Shown piece after piece: positions 44,187 to 52,061 of a stretch of 64,000 nucleotides of DNA. Origin of the DNA: JBKXSZ01 sp047017005 (GTDB taxonomy: Bacteria; Bacillota; Clostridia; TANB77; CAG-508); assembly GCA_047017005.1 (NCBI GenBank), contig JBKXSZ010000002.1, forward strand, positions 44,102 through 108,101. The letters are read 5' to 3'. The translations under genes and the position numbers were made by a program. Every line of letters begins with the position of its first letter. Within the stretch, counting starts at the first letter, position 1. A model generated the notes under the pieces. That model saw only the letters and a list, made by a program, of their open reading frames with translations, was not told where the DNA came from and ran no database searches.

Positions 44187-44336
44187 AAGCTATACTTTGT
44201 ATAGCATTTAAGTTAGAATTGATTATCCCCCTAAGCTTTTTGATTCTATCATTATCAATTCTAACTTTATAGCTGGTAATATCTACTTAGCTATTACTAT
44301 TTCCAGAGACATTCTTTTTAGAGTGTCTCCTTTTTT
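44187..44336 (+). ncRNA. Structured noncoding RNA candidate B
   Basis: A second TATACT box (44175-44180), with TTGCCT 17 bases before it, starts a short transcript immediately after candidate A's terminator. It folds as AAGTTAGAATTGAT (44210-44223) with ATCAATTCTAACTT (44254-44267); the loop shows CCCCC. A second arm, GGTAATA/TATTAC, follows, and then a clear terminator GAGACATTC/GAGTGTCTC with six T's. No coding frame. Not recognised. Confidence 0.6.
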
Positions 44337-44660
44337 GTTTAAAAATCTAAACGAGATGTCCTTTGAGCCATAGAAGCGATGAAATTAATAAATGAAATTG
44401 AATCTGAAGTGGATGTGTGGAAAATGAGGAAATGGTATATTTCCAACTTTCACAAAAGGTTCTTCTTGTGGAAAAAACTCTTATTTTTTAAAATAAGAGA
44501 GGTATTATGACCACCAAATCTTAATGAATTAGACATTACATTAGACTTCTACTTTTTTTACTGCAGCTATTTTCTATTGGTCTATTTATGCACCCACACA
44601 ATAACTTAAAAAGCAAAAAAGGCCTAAAACTTAGGTCTTTTTTGGGTTGTTAAAGATATT
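44337..44660. other. Gene-poor interval with bidirectional terminator
   Basis: A 43-codon + strand frame (44379-44510, MKLINEIESEVDVWKMRKWY...) has no convincing ribosome site and may be a scrap. At 44615-44642 AAAAAAGGCCTAA pairs with TTAGGTCTTTTTT, a terminator for the minus-strand gene at 44661. Confidence 0.5.
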
Positions 44661-44945
44661 TCAACACAGTACCGGTATATAATTATTCTTCTGTTTTTTA
44701 ATACGGATAGTTTTGTAAGTAGAACCATTCCGAATTCGCTTTACCATGTTTGTAAATTGATATTCAAAAATCACTGGTTTTCCATTTTTTTGCATGAAAT
44801 ACTCCCTTAAATCCTCCTCACAAATTCCTGCTTCTAAAAATACCGGAACATCCTCGATATTTTCGATTTTCTGCTTAAAACGTTCGTTGTTGAACTTCTC
44901 GTTTTCAAGCAATAGTGTTAATAATTCCTTAACTGTCTTTTCCAT
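44661..44945 (-). CDS. Hypothetical protein
   Basis: 94 residues beginning MEKTVKELLTLLLENEKFNN, mixed helix and strand, with a basic second half (NMVKRIRNGSTYKTIRIKKQKN). A purine-rich GAGG site precedes the ATG and a terminator follows the stop. It may act on nucleic acid given the basic end. Not recognised. Confidence 0.55.
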   Translation of the reverse strand: MEKTVKELLTLLLENEKFNNERFKQKIENIEDVPVFLEAGICEEDLREYFMQKNGKPVIFEYQFTNMVKRIRNGSTYKTIRIKKQKNNYIPVLC

Positions 44946-45013
44946 TTTTTTGCCTCCTCTGGAATTATCCCATTTCTCATGTGTCTCGTGTCATAAAGCA
45001 ATTTCTACAAGGC

Positions 45014-45268
45014 TCATTCAAATGGTTTTGGATATATAGTATAGCACGCTTTTCCTTTTGTGTAAACCCTTTTTAATGTTTTTTTGACAATATATCTTAT
45101 TTTTATCATAATCATTCCTCCATATACATTTAATACTGTCCCTGGTACTACTGCATTTACTAAAGTATTACCAGTTGCCAATTCTTTTTCCATAGATTTA
45201 GTAAATCCAATAATTCCTGCTTTAGATACTTCACTTTTAGTTTTTATGTTTGTACTACGACCGGTCAA
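45014..45268 (-). pseudogene. Remnant of a short-chain dehydrogenase (FabG-like)
   Basis: The fragment SKAGIIGFTKSMEKELA followed by NTLVNAVVPGTV is the helix after the catalytic Tyr/Lys and the PG loop of 3-oxoacyl-ACP reductases. It jumps straight to LNVYGGM, which belongs near the C-terminus, and then becomes random. The N-terminal NAD-binding half is missing and the stretch in between is deleted, so this is a decayed gene. Confidence 0.75.
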
Positions 45269-45426
45269 TTTAAATTTTATGTCAATTTATATTTTCTTTT
45301 TTTAGTCTTTATGGTATACTTATATAGTAAGTGTGTTGATATTGGTGTTTTAGAAAATTCTAAAATACACACTACCCTTTTTATTTATTGCACCAATGGA
45401 ATGACTTAAGAAAGGAGGGTTCTTAC

Positions 45427-45915
45427 ATGAACCAAAAGAATTTTTGTTATGCTATTCATCTCAGCTTGCTCTTCCCTAACCACAAAGTGATTCAATATTC
45501 GCTTTGCGAGTCATCTGACCTTCGGGAACTAGCAAAGGAGGATTTAGCCTTTGCAACATTTGATGCTTTAGGATTTTCTCGACTTTTCGGAAGTGTTAAC
45601 AAATTAGCAGATAAAGCAATTGCAGACTTAAATGCAATTGTACATGGTAAGCAAGAAATTGTAGTTTCAGAAACCTCAAGCTATTTTGTTTTATCAACAG
45701 ACAAAGAAATTAACTTTGAAGAACAGCTTTTGGAAATAAATCAGAAAGATGTTATGGTTTACTATGACAATGATACATTTGTTCTATTTATTTCTAAAGA
45801 GCAAAAAAATCTTTACCATTTTTTGAAAGATATCTTTCAAAAAGAGAATTTCTTTGTATATGCATACCCTGACTACGAAACATACGAAAATCAACTTTGG
45901 TTTATAAAAAAATAA
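45427..45915 (+). CDS. Hypothetical protein
   Basis: 162 residues from the ATG after AAAGGAGGG, starting MNQKNFCYAIHLSLLFPNHK. Mixed alpha/beta with no membrane segment or known motif. Its base composition is slightly less AT-rich at the start, and it stands alone on the + strand between decayed genes, which could mean acquisition. The 5' region forms a hairpin (TGTTTTAGAA/TTCTAAAATA) inside AGTGTGT/ACACACT, about 75 bases upstream of the start. Not recognised. Confidence 0.6.
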   Translation: MNQKNFCYAIHLSLLFPNHKVIQYSLCESSDLRELAKEDLAFATFDALGFSRLFGSVNKLADKAIADLNAIVHGKQEIVVSETSSYFVLSTDKEINFEEQLLEINQKDVMVYYDNDTFVLFISKEQKNLYHFLKDIFQKENFFVYAYPDYETYENQLWFIKK

Positions 45916-46200
45916 TGAGGAAGAATTGATTCCTCATTATTTTTTAGTTATTTCTTTTTTTCTATTTTTATATTCCTACTTCTTCTATGTTCTTTTTCCC
46001 ACTATTTCTTCTAGGAAAAATCCTGATGATATTTGTTCTTTAAAAAAGTAGCAATCTCTTTTACTTCTTTTGAAAATTCTCCCTTTCTTTTAGTAACCCC
46101 TGCTATTTTCTTTTATTTAACTAAGTTATTAGGTTCTTTTATTATTAATACCATACTTTTCTTTACTCTTTCTCTTTATTTTTTCTTCTTTTTGTATTTT

Positions 46201-46356
46201 CTATTTACTTTCCTTTCGAAATAACTCATACATATCAAACATTCCCATTAAATATGCTTTTCGAATAACTTCATAATACGATAGCACAATATCATATTCT
46301 TCCTGTTTAAAAATTCCCCTTCTTTTCTCGATATTGTTGAAAATAAATTCTTCCAT
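46201..46356 (-). CDS. Small hypothetical protein (51 residues)
   Basis: ATG four bases after AGGAGG opens MEEFIFNNIEKRRGIFKQEE and ends MYELFRKESK; a compact helical protein rich in Tyr and Glu. Just upstream lies a palindrome-containing region (AAGTATATACTT and AAATATATACTT, 46405-46433) that could be an operator. Unknown function. Confidence 0.6.
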   Translation of the reverse strand: MEEFIFNNIEKRRGIFKQEEYDIVLSYYEVIRKAYLMGMFDMYELFRKESK

Positions 46357-46451
46357 ACTTCTTCCTCCTTTTTCTTCTTTTGCCCTCTTGATTTTGCTAG
46401 AAAGGAAGTATATACTTAATAGGAAATATATACTTCTTTCGTATATAAATC

Positions 46452-46492
46452 AAAAGAGATAGATGTATTTGACTGCATATCTATCTCTTTTA
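46452..46492. terminator. Hairpin terminator
   Basis: AAAAGAGATAGATG pairs with CATATCTATCTCTTTT with a 10-base loop, flanked by A's and T's. It lies downstream of the gene at 46606 and upstream of the small gene at 46201. Confidence 0.7.
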
Positions 46493-46605
46493 TTATATCT
46501 ATTTTCTTTTTCTTGTTTCAACAGAATTCGACAAAAAAGACATGTAAATTTTCGACAAATTACTATCCTTGATTTTCTTTATACTTTTGTTTTCTTTTTA
46601 TTTTT

Positions 46606-46902
46606 CTACCGCACATCTCTCCAATTTTTATCTTCTATATATTCAATAGAAATATTACTTAAAAAACCATTCTCTTCTGCTACTTTATTCCATATATCAT
46701 CTGGTGGTATTTTTTTATTTAACTTTACTATCATTTCTAAAGCAGCTAAGCTTTTATTTACATATTCAAACCTTTTAGGATATCGTTCATTGACGTATTT
46801 CTCTATTTCTTCATCTAAATCTATCTTTTTATCCTTATATAGTTTATGTTTTTGGATACTTTTTTTTATGGTATCTTTCATCAATTGTTTCTCTATTTCC
46901 AT
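46606..46902 (-). CDS. Hypothetical helical protein
   Basis: 98 residues, charged and helical (MEIEKQLMKDTIKKSIQKHK...), ending IEYIEDKNWRDVR. The segment LNKKIPPDDIWNKVAEENG looks like a small DNA-binding or interaction motif, but I do not recognise a family. It lies downstream of ldh on the same strand. Confidence 0.5.
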   Translation of the reverse strand: MEIEKQLMKDTIKKSIQKHKLYKDKKIDLDEEIEKYVNERYPKRFEYVNKSLAALEMIVKLNKKIPPDDIWNKVAEENGFLSNISIEYIEDKNWRDVR

Positions 46903-47011
46903 TATTGGTTTCTTCCTTATTTTCCACTAATTTCTTTATTGAAAAAGCCAGCTTATCTATTGCGATATTCTGGCTTTACTTTTAATTGTTACTATATAAA
47001 TATCTTTACTT

Positions 47012-47974
47012 TTAATCTTTTCCTTCTAAAAGTGGATTAATTGTATTTTCTATTATTTCTTTTAATACAGAAGCACTTTTGTCAAATTTAGCTTGTTCTT
47101 CTTCATTTAACTTTAAAGTTAAAATATCAGACACACCATGTTCTCCTACAACAGCTGGTACTCCTATATATATTCCTTCTGCTCCATACTCTCCTTTTTG
47201 ATAAGTAGATACTGTTAAAATAGAGTTTTCATTATTTAATATTGCTTTAATAATTCTAGTTAATCCTAGACCAATTCCATAATACGTAGCTTTTTTCTTC
47301 TCTATAATTTCATATGCAGCTTGTTGTACTTGGGTATAAATATTGTCTAAATCCTTCTTAGATGCTCCTCTATCATCCATAATATCTAATAAATTCTTGC
47401 AACCTGCATAGCAATGTGACCAAGCAACAAAAGAAGAATCACCATGTTCTCCCATAATATATGCATGAATATTTTTATTTGAGATTCCTAAATATTCTCC
47501 AATTAAGAAACGAAGTCTTGCTGTGTCTAACACCGTTCCAGAACCAATTACTCGCTCTTTTGGAAGTCCGGATACCTTTTCAACAACATAAGTCATAACA
47601 TCAACAGGGTTACTTGCTATAACAAAAATTCCATTGAAACCAGATGCTACAACTTGTTCTGTTACATCTTTCATGATTTTAGCATTGATTTTAGTAAGTT
47701 CTAGACGTGTTTGTCCTGGTTTTTGTGCCATTCCTGCTGTTACTACTACGATAGCAGCATCTTTACATTCTTCATATCCACCAGCTCTAATATCGATTTT
47801 ACTAGGTGCACAAGGAAGTCCATGGCAAAGGTCCATCGCTTCTCCTTCTGCTTTTTCTTTTACTACATCTATTAAAACAAGTTCATCAATTCCTCCTTGA
47901 TTTAATAAAGAATATGCCATACTCATTCCTACAAATCCAGTTCCTATTAATACAACTTTTCTCTTTTTTAACAT
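47012..47974 (-). CDS. ldh: L-lactate dehydrogenase
   Basis: NAD-dependent reduction of pyruvate to lactate in fermentation. VVLIGTGFVGMSMAYSLL is the nucleotide-binding motif, DVVKEKAEGEAMDLCHG follows, then VTAGMAQKPGQTRLELTK (active-site loop with Arg), ASNPVDVMTYV and the catalytic MGEHGDSS. The ATG at 47974 lies 8 bases after AAAGGAGA; the in-frame ATG at 47998 is earlier but includes that site. About 320 residues. Confidence 0.95.
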   Translation of the reverse strand: MLKKRKVVLIGTGFVGMSMAYSLLNQGGIDELVLIDVVKEKAEGEAMDLCHGLPCAPSKIDIRAGGYEECKDAAIVVVTAGMAQKPGQTRLELTKINAKIMKDVTEQVVASGFNGIFVIASNPVDVMTYVVEKVSGLPKERVIGSGTVLDTARLRFLIGEYLGISNKNIHAYIMGEHGDSSFVAWSHCYAGCKNLLDIMDDRGASKKDLDNIYTQVQQAAYEIIEKKKATYYGIGLGLTRIIKAILNNENSILTVSTYQKGEYGAEGIYIGVPAVVGEHGVSDILTLKLNEEEQAKFDKSASVLKEIIENTINPLLEGKD

Positions 47975-48107
47975 AATGCATCTCTCCTTTAATTCCATTT
48001 AATTTCTTTTCTATTATTTTTACCATTTTACAGTTATTTATTATATAGTTTCTTCAAAAAAATGTCAATTTTTCTTTTTCACCTATTTTCTATGAAATTA
48101 TATTTCG

Positions 48108-48215
48108 GCAATCATAGCTACGTGTAAAACGCGTGGTAAGGGCCTATAACATTGCCAGCGCCTAAAGACGCTGGCTTTCACTTCATTCAATCCTTGACGT
48201 AATGACTACTTTAGC
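48108..48215 (-). mobile_element. Relic of an IS200/IS605 (TnpB) right end
   Basis: On the minus strand the sequence runs CAAGGATTGAATGAAGTGAA, then AGCCAGCG, CTTTAGG, CGCTGGC, then a GC-richer tail (GGCCCTTACCACGCG). The layout, a purine-rich lead followed by a GC-rich hairpin close to the element end, resembles the 3' end of tnpB genes with their guide-RNA scaffold. No tnpB or tnpA frame remains. About 420 bases around it (47975-48397) hold no gene. Confidence 0.4.
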
Positions 48216-48365
48216 AAATCCTTAAAAGTGTTGTTATATTCTCTCTTTGTTAATTTATCTTCTATATTTATGATATATTATCTTTCTTCTATAGTACTAT
48301 ATGATACTTGCACAACCATTTTGTGTGTGATAAACTATTCGCCATAAAAGCTAAAGCATAATTAA

Positions 48366-48393
48366 AAGACATTAGCTTAAATGCTAATGCCTC
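48366..48393 (-). terminator. Terminator after the tRNA pair
   Basis: On the minus strand GGCATTAGC and GCTAATGTC pair around ATTTAA and are followed by TTTTAATT, immediately after the tRNA-Gln 3' end. Confidence 0.7.
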
Positions 48394-48397
48394 TTTT

Positions 48398-48472
48398 TGG
48401 CTGGGCTGGGTAGATTCGAACTACCGCATGCATGAGTCAAAGTCATGTGCCTTACCGCTTGGCTACAGCCCA
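48398..48472 (-). tRNA. tRNA-Gln (anticodon TTG)
   Basis: 75 nt. Acceptor arms TGGGCTG and CAGCCCA, discriminator G and encoded CCA. The anticodon stem CATGA/TCATG holds the loop CTTTGAC with anticodon TTG. The T-arm GGTAGTTCGAATCTACC is intact. It is followed by a terminator. Confidence 0.93.
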
Positions 48473-48486
48473 ATATATTAAATTAG

Positions 48487-48564
48487 TGGGGTGGAAGATG
48501 GGACTCGAACCCACGGTCTCCAGTGCCACAAACTGGCGCGTTAACCAACTACGCTACATCCACC
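48487..48564 (-). tRNA. tRNA-His (anticodon GTG)
   Basis: Acceptor GTGGATG with CTTCCAC (one T-T mismatch), discriminator C and encoded CCA. The anticodon stem CCAGT/ACTGG holds TTGTGGC with anticodon GTG. The base before the acceptor is G, as needed for the extra G-1 of tRNA-His. It lies 14 bases before tRNA-Gln in the same transcript. Confidence 0.93.
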
Positions 48565-48572
48565 ACATAGGG

Positions 48573-48614
48573 TTGCACTGTTTAAGACTGTCCTTAAACA
48601 GTGCAATTATTATT
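48573..48614. terminator. Hairpin between sortase gene and tRNAs
   Basis: TTGCACTGTTTAAG (48573-48586) and CTTAAACAGTGCAA (48593-48606) form a perfect 14-bp stem. T-rich bases follow only on the + strand, so on the minus strand it may be a processing or partial termination site between the sortase gene and the tRNAs. Confidence 0.6.
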
Positions 48615-48655
48615 TTAAACGATAGTTGGTTGTTTGTCAAGATATTTTTTCAATT

Positions 48656-49321
48656 TTACTCTTCTTTTGCCCAGATAACTAATCTTGCTTTACTATCATC
48701 TGTACAGGTAGATAAAGATATCTCTCTTGCACCTTTTGTATCTCTTGTAATATAGTCTGAGTCAGATGGCTCAGTTTCATATTTGTTATATACTTTATAT
48801 GTAATAGTTCTTCCGGAGTTATCTTTAATGAAGATACTGTCTCCTATTTCTATCTTTTTATTATTCGAGAAAAATAATCCATTTCTATAGTTGTGTCCTA
48901 CAATTAATGTATTTCCTGGTTCATTTAATCCTGCTGTTGTATATTGAACTGCAACAGAAGTTTCAATTGATTTTTTCGTTACTTTATCTAAGATGGGATA
49001 TTTTAAATTTGTTTTTGGTATCTCTATTTTTCCAAGTACATTAAATCCTTTATATGTCCATGTCTTTCCAGAAGTGCTTGAGCCTCCTGTAACAGCTTCA
49101 TTTAATTGATTTAATGGATTTTCTGCACTACCTCCAATATTATTTGTTTGGTTCGTAGCTTCTACTTCTCCATCAAATTGGCTTAAAAATTCTCCTGTAT
49201 CTTTTGTAATAAAATATTTTTGATAATAATCATATCCCAAATAGCCTAATAATGCTACAATAGCAATAATAACGATTACTAATAAAATAGTAAGGAATTT
49301 TCCATATTTACTATCTGTCAT
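48656..49321 (-). CDS. Sortase-family cysteine transpeptidase
   Basis: Anchors proteins to the wall or joins pilin subunits. One N-terminal membrane helix (FLTILLVIVIIAIVALLGYLGY), a Ser/Asn/Gly-rich linker, then the sortase beta-barrel with GKIEIPKTNLKYPIL, the catalytic His in TLIVGHNYRNG, the Cys in EISLSTCTDD and the Arg in KARLVIWA. I use the ATG of MTDSKYGK at 49321 behind GGAGGG. No LPxTG-type substrate is encoded nearby. Class cannot be assigned safely. Confidence 0.9.
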   Translation of the reverse strand: MTDSKYGKFLTILLVIVIIAIVALLGYLGYDYYQKYFITKDTGEFLSQFDGEVEATNQTNNIGGSAENPLNQLNEAVTGGSSTSGKTWTYKGFNVLGKIEIPKTNLKYPILDKVTKKSIETSVAVQYTTAGLNEPGNTLIVGHNYRNGLFFSNNKKIEIGDSIFIKDNSGRTITYKVYNKYETEPSDSDYITRDTKGAREISLSTCTDDSKARLVIWAKEE

Positions 49322-49409
49322 TTTCAATCCCTCCATCTATCACGGTTTCACTCTATAACTTTATTATACCATAATTTATGCTTTTTTCCTATGGTTTTTG
49401 CGAAATATT

Positions 49410-49751
49410 TTAGCACATCTTAGTTCCTAGTTTTTTACCACCTAATAGATGAAAATGTAAATGTTTTACTTCTTGTCCTCCATTTTCTCCACAATTTACA
49501 ATAACACGGTATCCATCTTCTGCTATTTGCATTTCTTTTGCTATCTTTTGGATCACTATATAGATTTTTCCCACTAATAATTCGTCATCTTTGGATAATT
49601 GATTAATGGAATCAATATGTTTCTTGGGAATTACTAACACATGTATTGGTGCCATTGGGTGAATATCTTTAAATGCTAAGATTTCATCATCTTCATATAC
49701 AATGTCAGAAGGAATTTCTTTTTGAATAATTTTACAAAAAATACAATCCAT
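49410..49751 (-). CDS. HIT-family nucleotide hydrolase (HinT-like)
   Basis: 113 residues: CIFCKIIQKEIPS with two Cys of a zinc site, ILAFKDIHPMAPIHVLVIPKKH, and the histidine triad HLHFHLLGG at the C-terminus. Hydrolyses adenosine phosphoramidates such as AMP-lysine. AGGAG precedes the ATG. Located between alaS and sortase. Confidence 0.95.
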   Translation of the reverse strand: MDCIFCKIIQKEIPSDIVYEDDEILAFKDIHPMAPIHVLVIPKKHIDSINQLSKDDELLVGKIYIVIQKIAKEMQIAEDGYRVIVNCGENGGQEVKHLHFHLLGGKKLGTKMC

Positions 49752-49807
49752 TTTTATTCTCTCCTATCTTTTCTCTTTTATACCTATTTTTTCTATTTGC
49801 ATAAAAA

Positions 49808-51568
49808 TTAATCTTTTATTAAAACAGCCTTTATTCTTCTTACTCCTGAAGAACTAGATTCTTCTTTCTTAATTTTAAATCTTCCCAATTCTCCTGTGTG
49901 TGTTACATGAGGTCCGCCACAAATTTCTTTACTAAAATCTCCTATGGTATATACTTTTACCTTATCTCCATATTTGTTGGTAAAAAGTCCTACTGCCCCA
50001 GATTCTTTTGCCTCGTCATAAGACATTTCTTCGCAAGTTACTGGTAAATCTTCTTTTATCTTCTCATTTACTAAATCCTCTACCTCTTGGATTTCTTCTT
50101 TTGTCATTTTTTTTGGATGCGTAAAGTCAAATCTTAGTCTTTCTGTTGTTATATTGGAACCATTCTGTTTTACATGTTCCCCTAATACTACTTTTAATGC
50201 TTTATGTAATAAATGCGTTGCTGTATGATATGCTATTGTTTGCTCATTTTGCTCTGCTAATCCACCTTTAAATTTTTGCTCTGAACCCATACGAGATTTT
50301 TCTTGATGTTCTTTATATCGTTTATCAAACGCTGCCATATCTATTGTAAAGCCTTGCTCTTTAGCTAATTCTGATGTTATTTCTGGTGGAAATCCATAAG
50401 TATCATATAATTTAAAAATAACTTCTCCGTCAATAGTATCTTTTCCTTCTGCTTTCATTTTTTCTGCTTCTTTTTCAAATTCTCTTTCTCCACGTTCTAA
50501 TGTTTTCATGAATTTGTCTTTCTCTTCAATTAATACTTGTTTAATGGTTTCCTTATTTTTCTCTAATTCCGGATACATTTCTTTTAATGTTTCAATATTT
50601 AGTTCTACTAATTCTGGAATTTTATCTAATTCAATTTGTAGTTTATTTAAATGTCTTGTCATTCTTCTAATCAATCTTCTTAACACATAACCACGATCTA
50701 TATTACTTGGTCTTCCACCATCTGTTATTACCATCATACTAGAACGTAAATGTTCTGCTACAATTCTTCTACTATTTATATTCTCTACTTTTGCAAGTTC
50801 CGCTAATTTCTCCATAATTGGTGCAAAAAGTTCCGTATCATATGGAGTTTCTTTTCCTTGTAATAGCATGGTCATTCTTTCTAATCCAAGACCAGTATCT
50901 ACATTATGTTGTTTTAATTTTGTATATATACCCTCTTTTGATTTAAAGTATTCCATAAATACATTGTTCCATATTTCCACATATTTTCCGCACTCACAAG
51001 AAGGGTCACAATGGTCAGAACATGCTGGTTTTCCAGTATCATAAAACATTTCAGTATCTGGACCACAAGGACCTTCTTCTCCTGCTATCCAAAAATTATG
51101 TTCTTTTCCCAAAAAATAGATTCTTTCTTCTGGAATCCCCGCTTTTTTCCAGCATGCTGCGGCTACGGTATCTTTTGGAACATCTTCATCTCCTGCAAAA
51201 CAAGTAACCGATAATTTTTCTACTGGAATTTTCAATTCTTTTGTTAAGAATTCAAAACTCATCTGAATAGACTCTTCTTTGAAATAGTCTCCTAAAGACC
51301 AGTTTCCAAGCATTTCAAAATAGGTTAAATGACGATTATCTCCAACTTCATCAATATCATTTGTTCTTAAACATTTCTGATAATCGGTAAGACGAGTTCC
51401 TTCTGGATGTTTTGCTCCTAATAAATAAGGTACCAATGGTTGCATTCCTGCTGTTGTGAACAAAACAGAAGGGTCATTTTCTGGTATTAACGGTGCACTC
51501 GGAATTGCTTTGTGTCCATGTGCTTTAAAATAGTTTAGATATTTATTTCGTATTTCTATTGCTTTCAT
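49808..51568 (-). CDS. alaS: Alanyl-tRNA synthetase, short form without the C-terminal C-Ala domain
   Basis: Class II synthetase: RNKYLNYFKAHGHKAIPSAPLIP (motif 1 region), FTTAGMQPLVPYLLG, RHLTYFEMLGNWSLGDYF and GLGLERMTMLLQG build the catalytic core. The editing domain has HTATHLLHKAL and the ligand CGGPHVTHTGELG. The protein ends soon after that at 586 residues, whereas most bacterial enzymes have about 870 and add a coiled coil plus C-Ala. The end FKIKKEESSSSGVRRIKAV is the normal end of the editing domain, so it is a complete short form rather than a truncation. The zinc-like cluster CSDHCDPSCECGKY is present. Confidence 0.92.
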   Translation of the reverse strand: MKAIEIRNKYLNYFKAHGHKAIPSAPLIPENDPSVLFTTAGMQPLVPYLLGAKHPEGTRLTDYQKCLRTNDIDEVGDNRHLTYFEMLGNWSLGDYFKEESIQMSFEFLTKELKIPVEKLSVTCFAGDEDVPKDTVAAACWKKAGIPEERIYFLGKEHNFWIAGEEGPCGPDTEMFYDTGKPACSDHCDPSCECGKYVEIWNNVFMEYFKSKEGIYTKLKQHNVDTGLGLERMTMLLQGKETPYDTELFAPIMEKLAELAKVENINSRRIVAEHLRSSMMVITDGGRPSNIDRGYVLRRLIRRMTRHLNKLQIELDKIPELVELNIETLKEMYPELEKNKETIKQVLIEEKDKFMKTLERGEREFEKEAEKMKAEGKDTIDGEVIFKLYDTYGFPPEITSELAKEQGFTIDMAAFDKRYKEHQEKSRMGSEQKFKGGLAEQNEQTIAYHTATHLLHKALKVVLGEHVKQNGSNITTERLRFDFTHPKKMTKEEIQEVEDLVNEKIKEDLPVTCEEMSYDEAKESGAVGLFTNKYGDKVKVYTIGDFSKEICGGPHVTHTGELGRFKIKKEESSSSGVRRIKAVLIKD

Positions 51569-51604
51569 AAGATTTCTCCCTTTTCTCTTCGATCTGATTG
51601 TTAA

Positions 51605-51633
51605 ATTATATTACATTTATCCATATATTTCAA
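51605..51633 (-). promoter_or_regulatory. Sigma-A promoter just upstream of alaS
   Basis: On the minus strand TTGAAA (51633-51628), 17 bases and a perfect TATAAT (51610-51605). It lies downstream of the leader's terminator, so alaS can also be transcribed without the leader. Confidence 0.75.
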
Positions 51634-51761
51634 TAGTTATCTAGATTTCTTGCAAGTATCTTTTTTACCGTAAGGAAATATTTATCCATAAAATGAAAAT
51701 CAGCAAAATTTATTATACATAAATCTGAAACATTCTTTACTTGTGCTAATACGCGCAAAAA

Positions 51762-52003
51762 AAGTACCAAATATCACTTAGATGTTTGGTACCAAATATC
51801 GCGGTTCTCTACTATCCTAATTTTTATCTTTATTACAAATATGACGCGAAAAGAAATGAACTCAATAATATCGGGCGTATCATTGTTGCTATGGAAGGAA
51901 GCTGAAAAGTAGTCTCCTTGAAGTTGCAAAAACCCCCACGAGGCACACAAAGAGTGTAACTGTCATCCACTCCCATGTATTTACCACTAAACCATAGCGT
52001 CTA
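51762..52003 (-). ncRNA. Structured RNA or T-box-like leader between spoVT and alaS
   Basis: A minus-strand transcript of ~240 nt with a TATACT box just before it. Near the 5' end GACGCTATGG pairs with CCATAGC (inner) and GCGTC (outer). The 3' part carries AGAACCGCG, then GGTACCAAACATC / GATATTTGGTACC-type arms and seven T's, a strong terminator. Position before a synthetase and the ACCGCG word suggest a T-box, but the tRNA-end-binding UGGN is not in its usual place. It could instead be a free-standing RNA; parts recur near 23700-23870. Confidence 0.45.
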
Positions 52004-52027
52004 TGTCAAGTATATCACTTACATTAA

Positions 52028-52060
52028 AAATGACTATCTCATGGATAATCATTTTTCATA
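52028..52060 (-). terminator. Terminator after spoVT
   Basis: On the minus strand AAAAATGA.TATC and GATA.TCATTTTT form a hairpin with a T-run about 10 bases after the spoVT stop. Confidence 0.7.
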
Positions 52061-52061
52061 C

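Noticed and set aside
51880..51910. SRP RNA on the + strand (GGAAGGAAGC)
   Set aside because: Only this word fits; the flanking conserved CAGG...GCAGCC helix is missing and the terminator and promoter point to the other strand.
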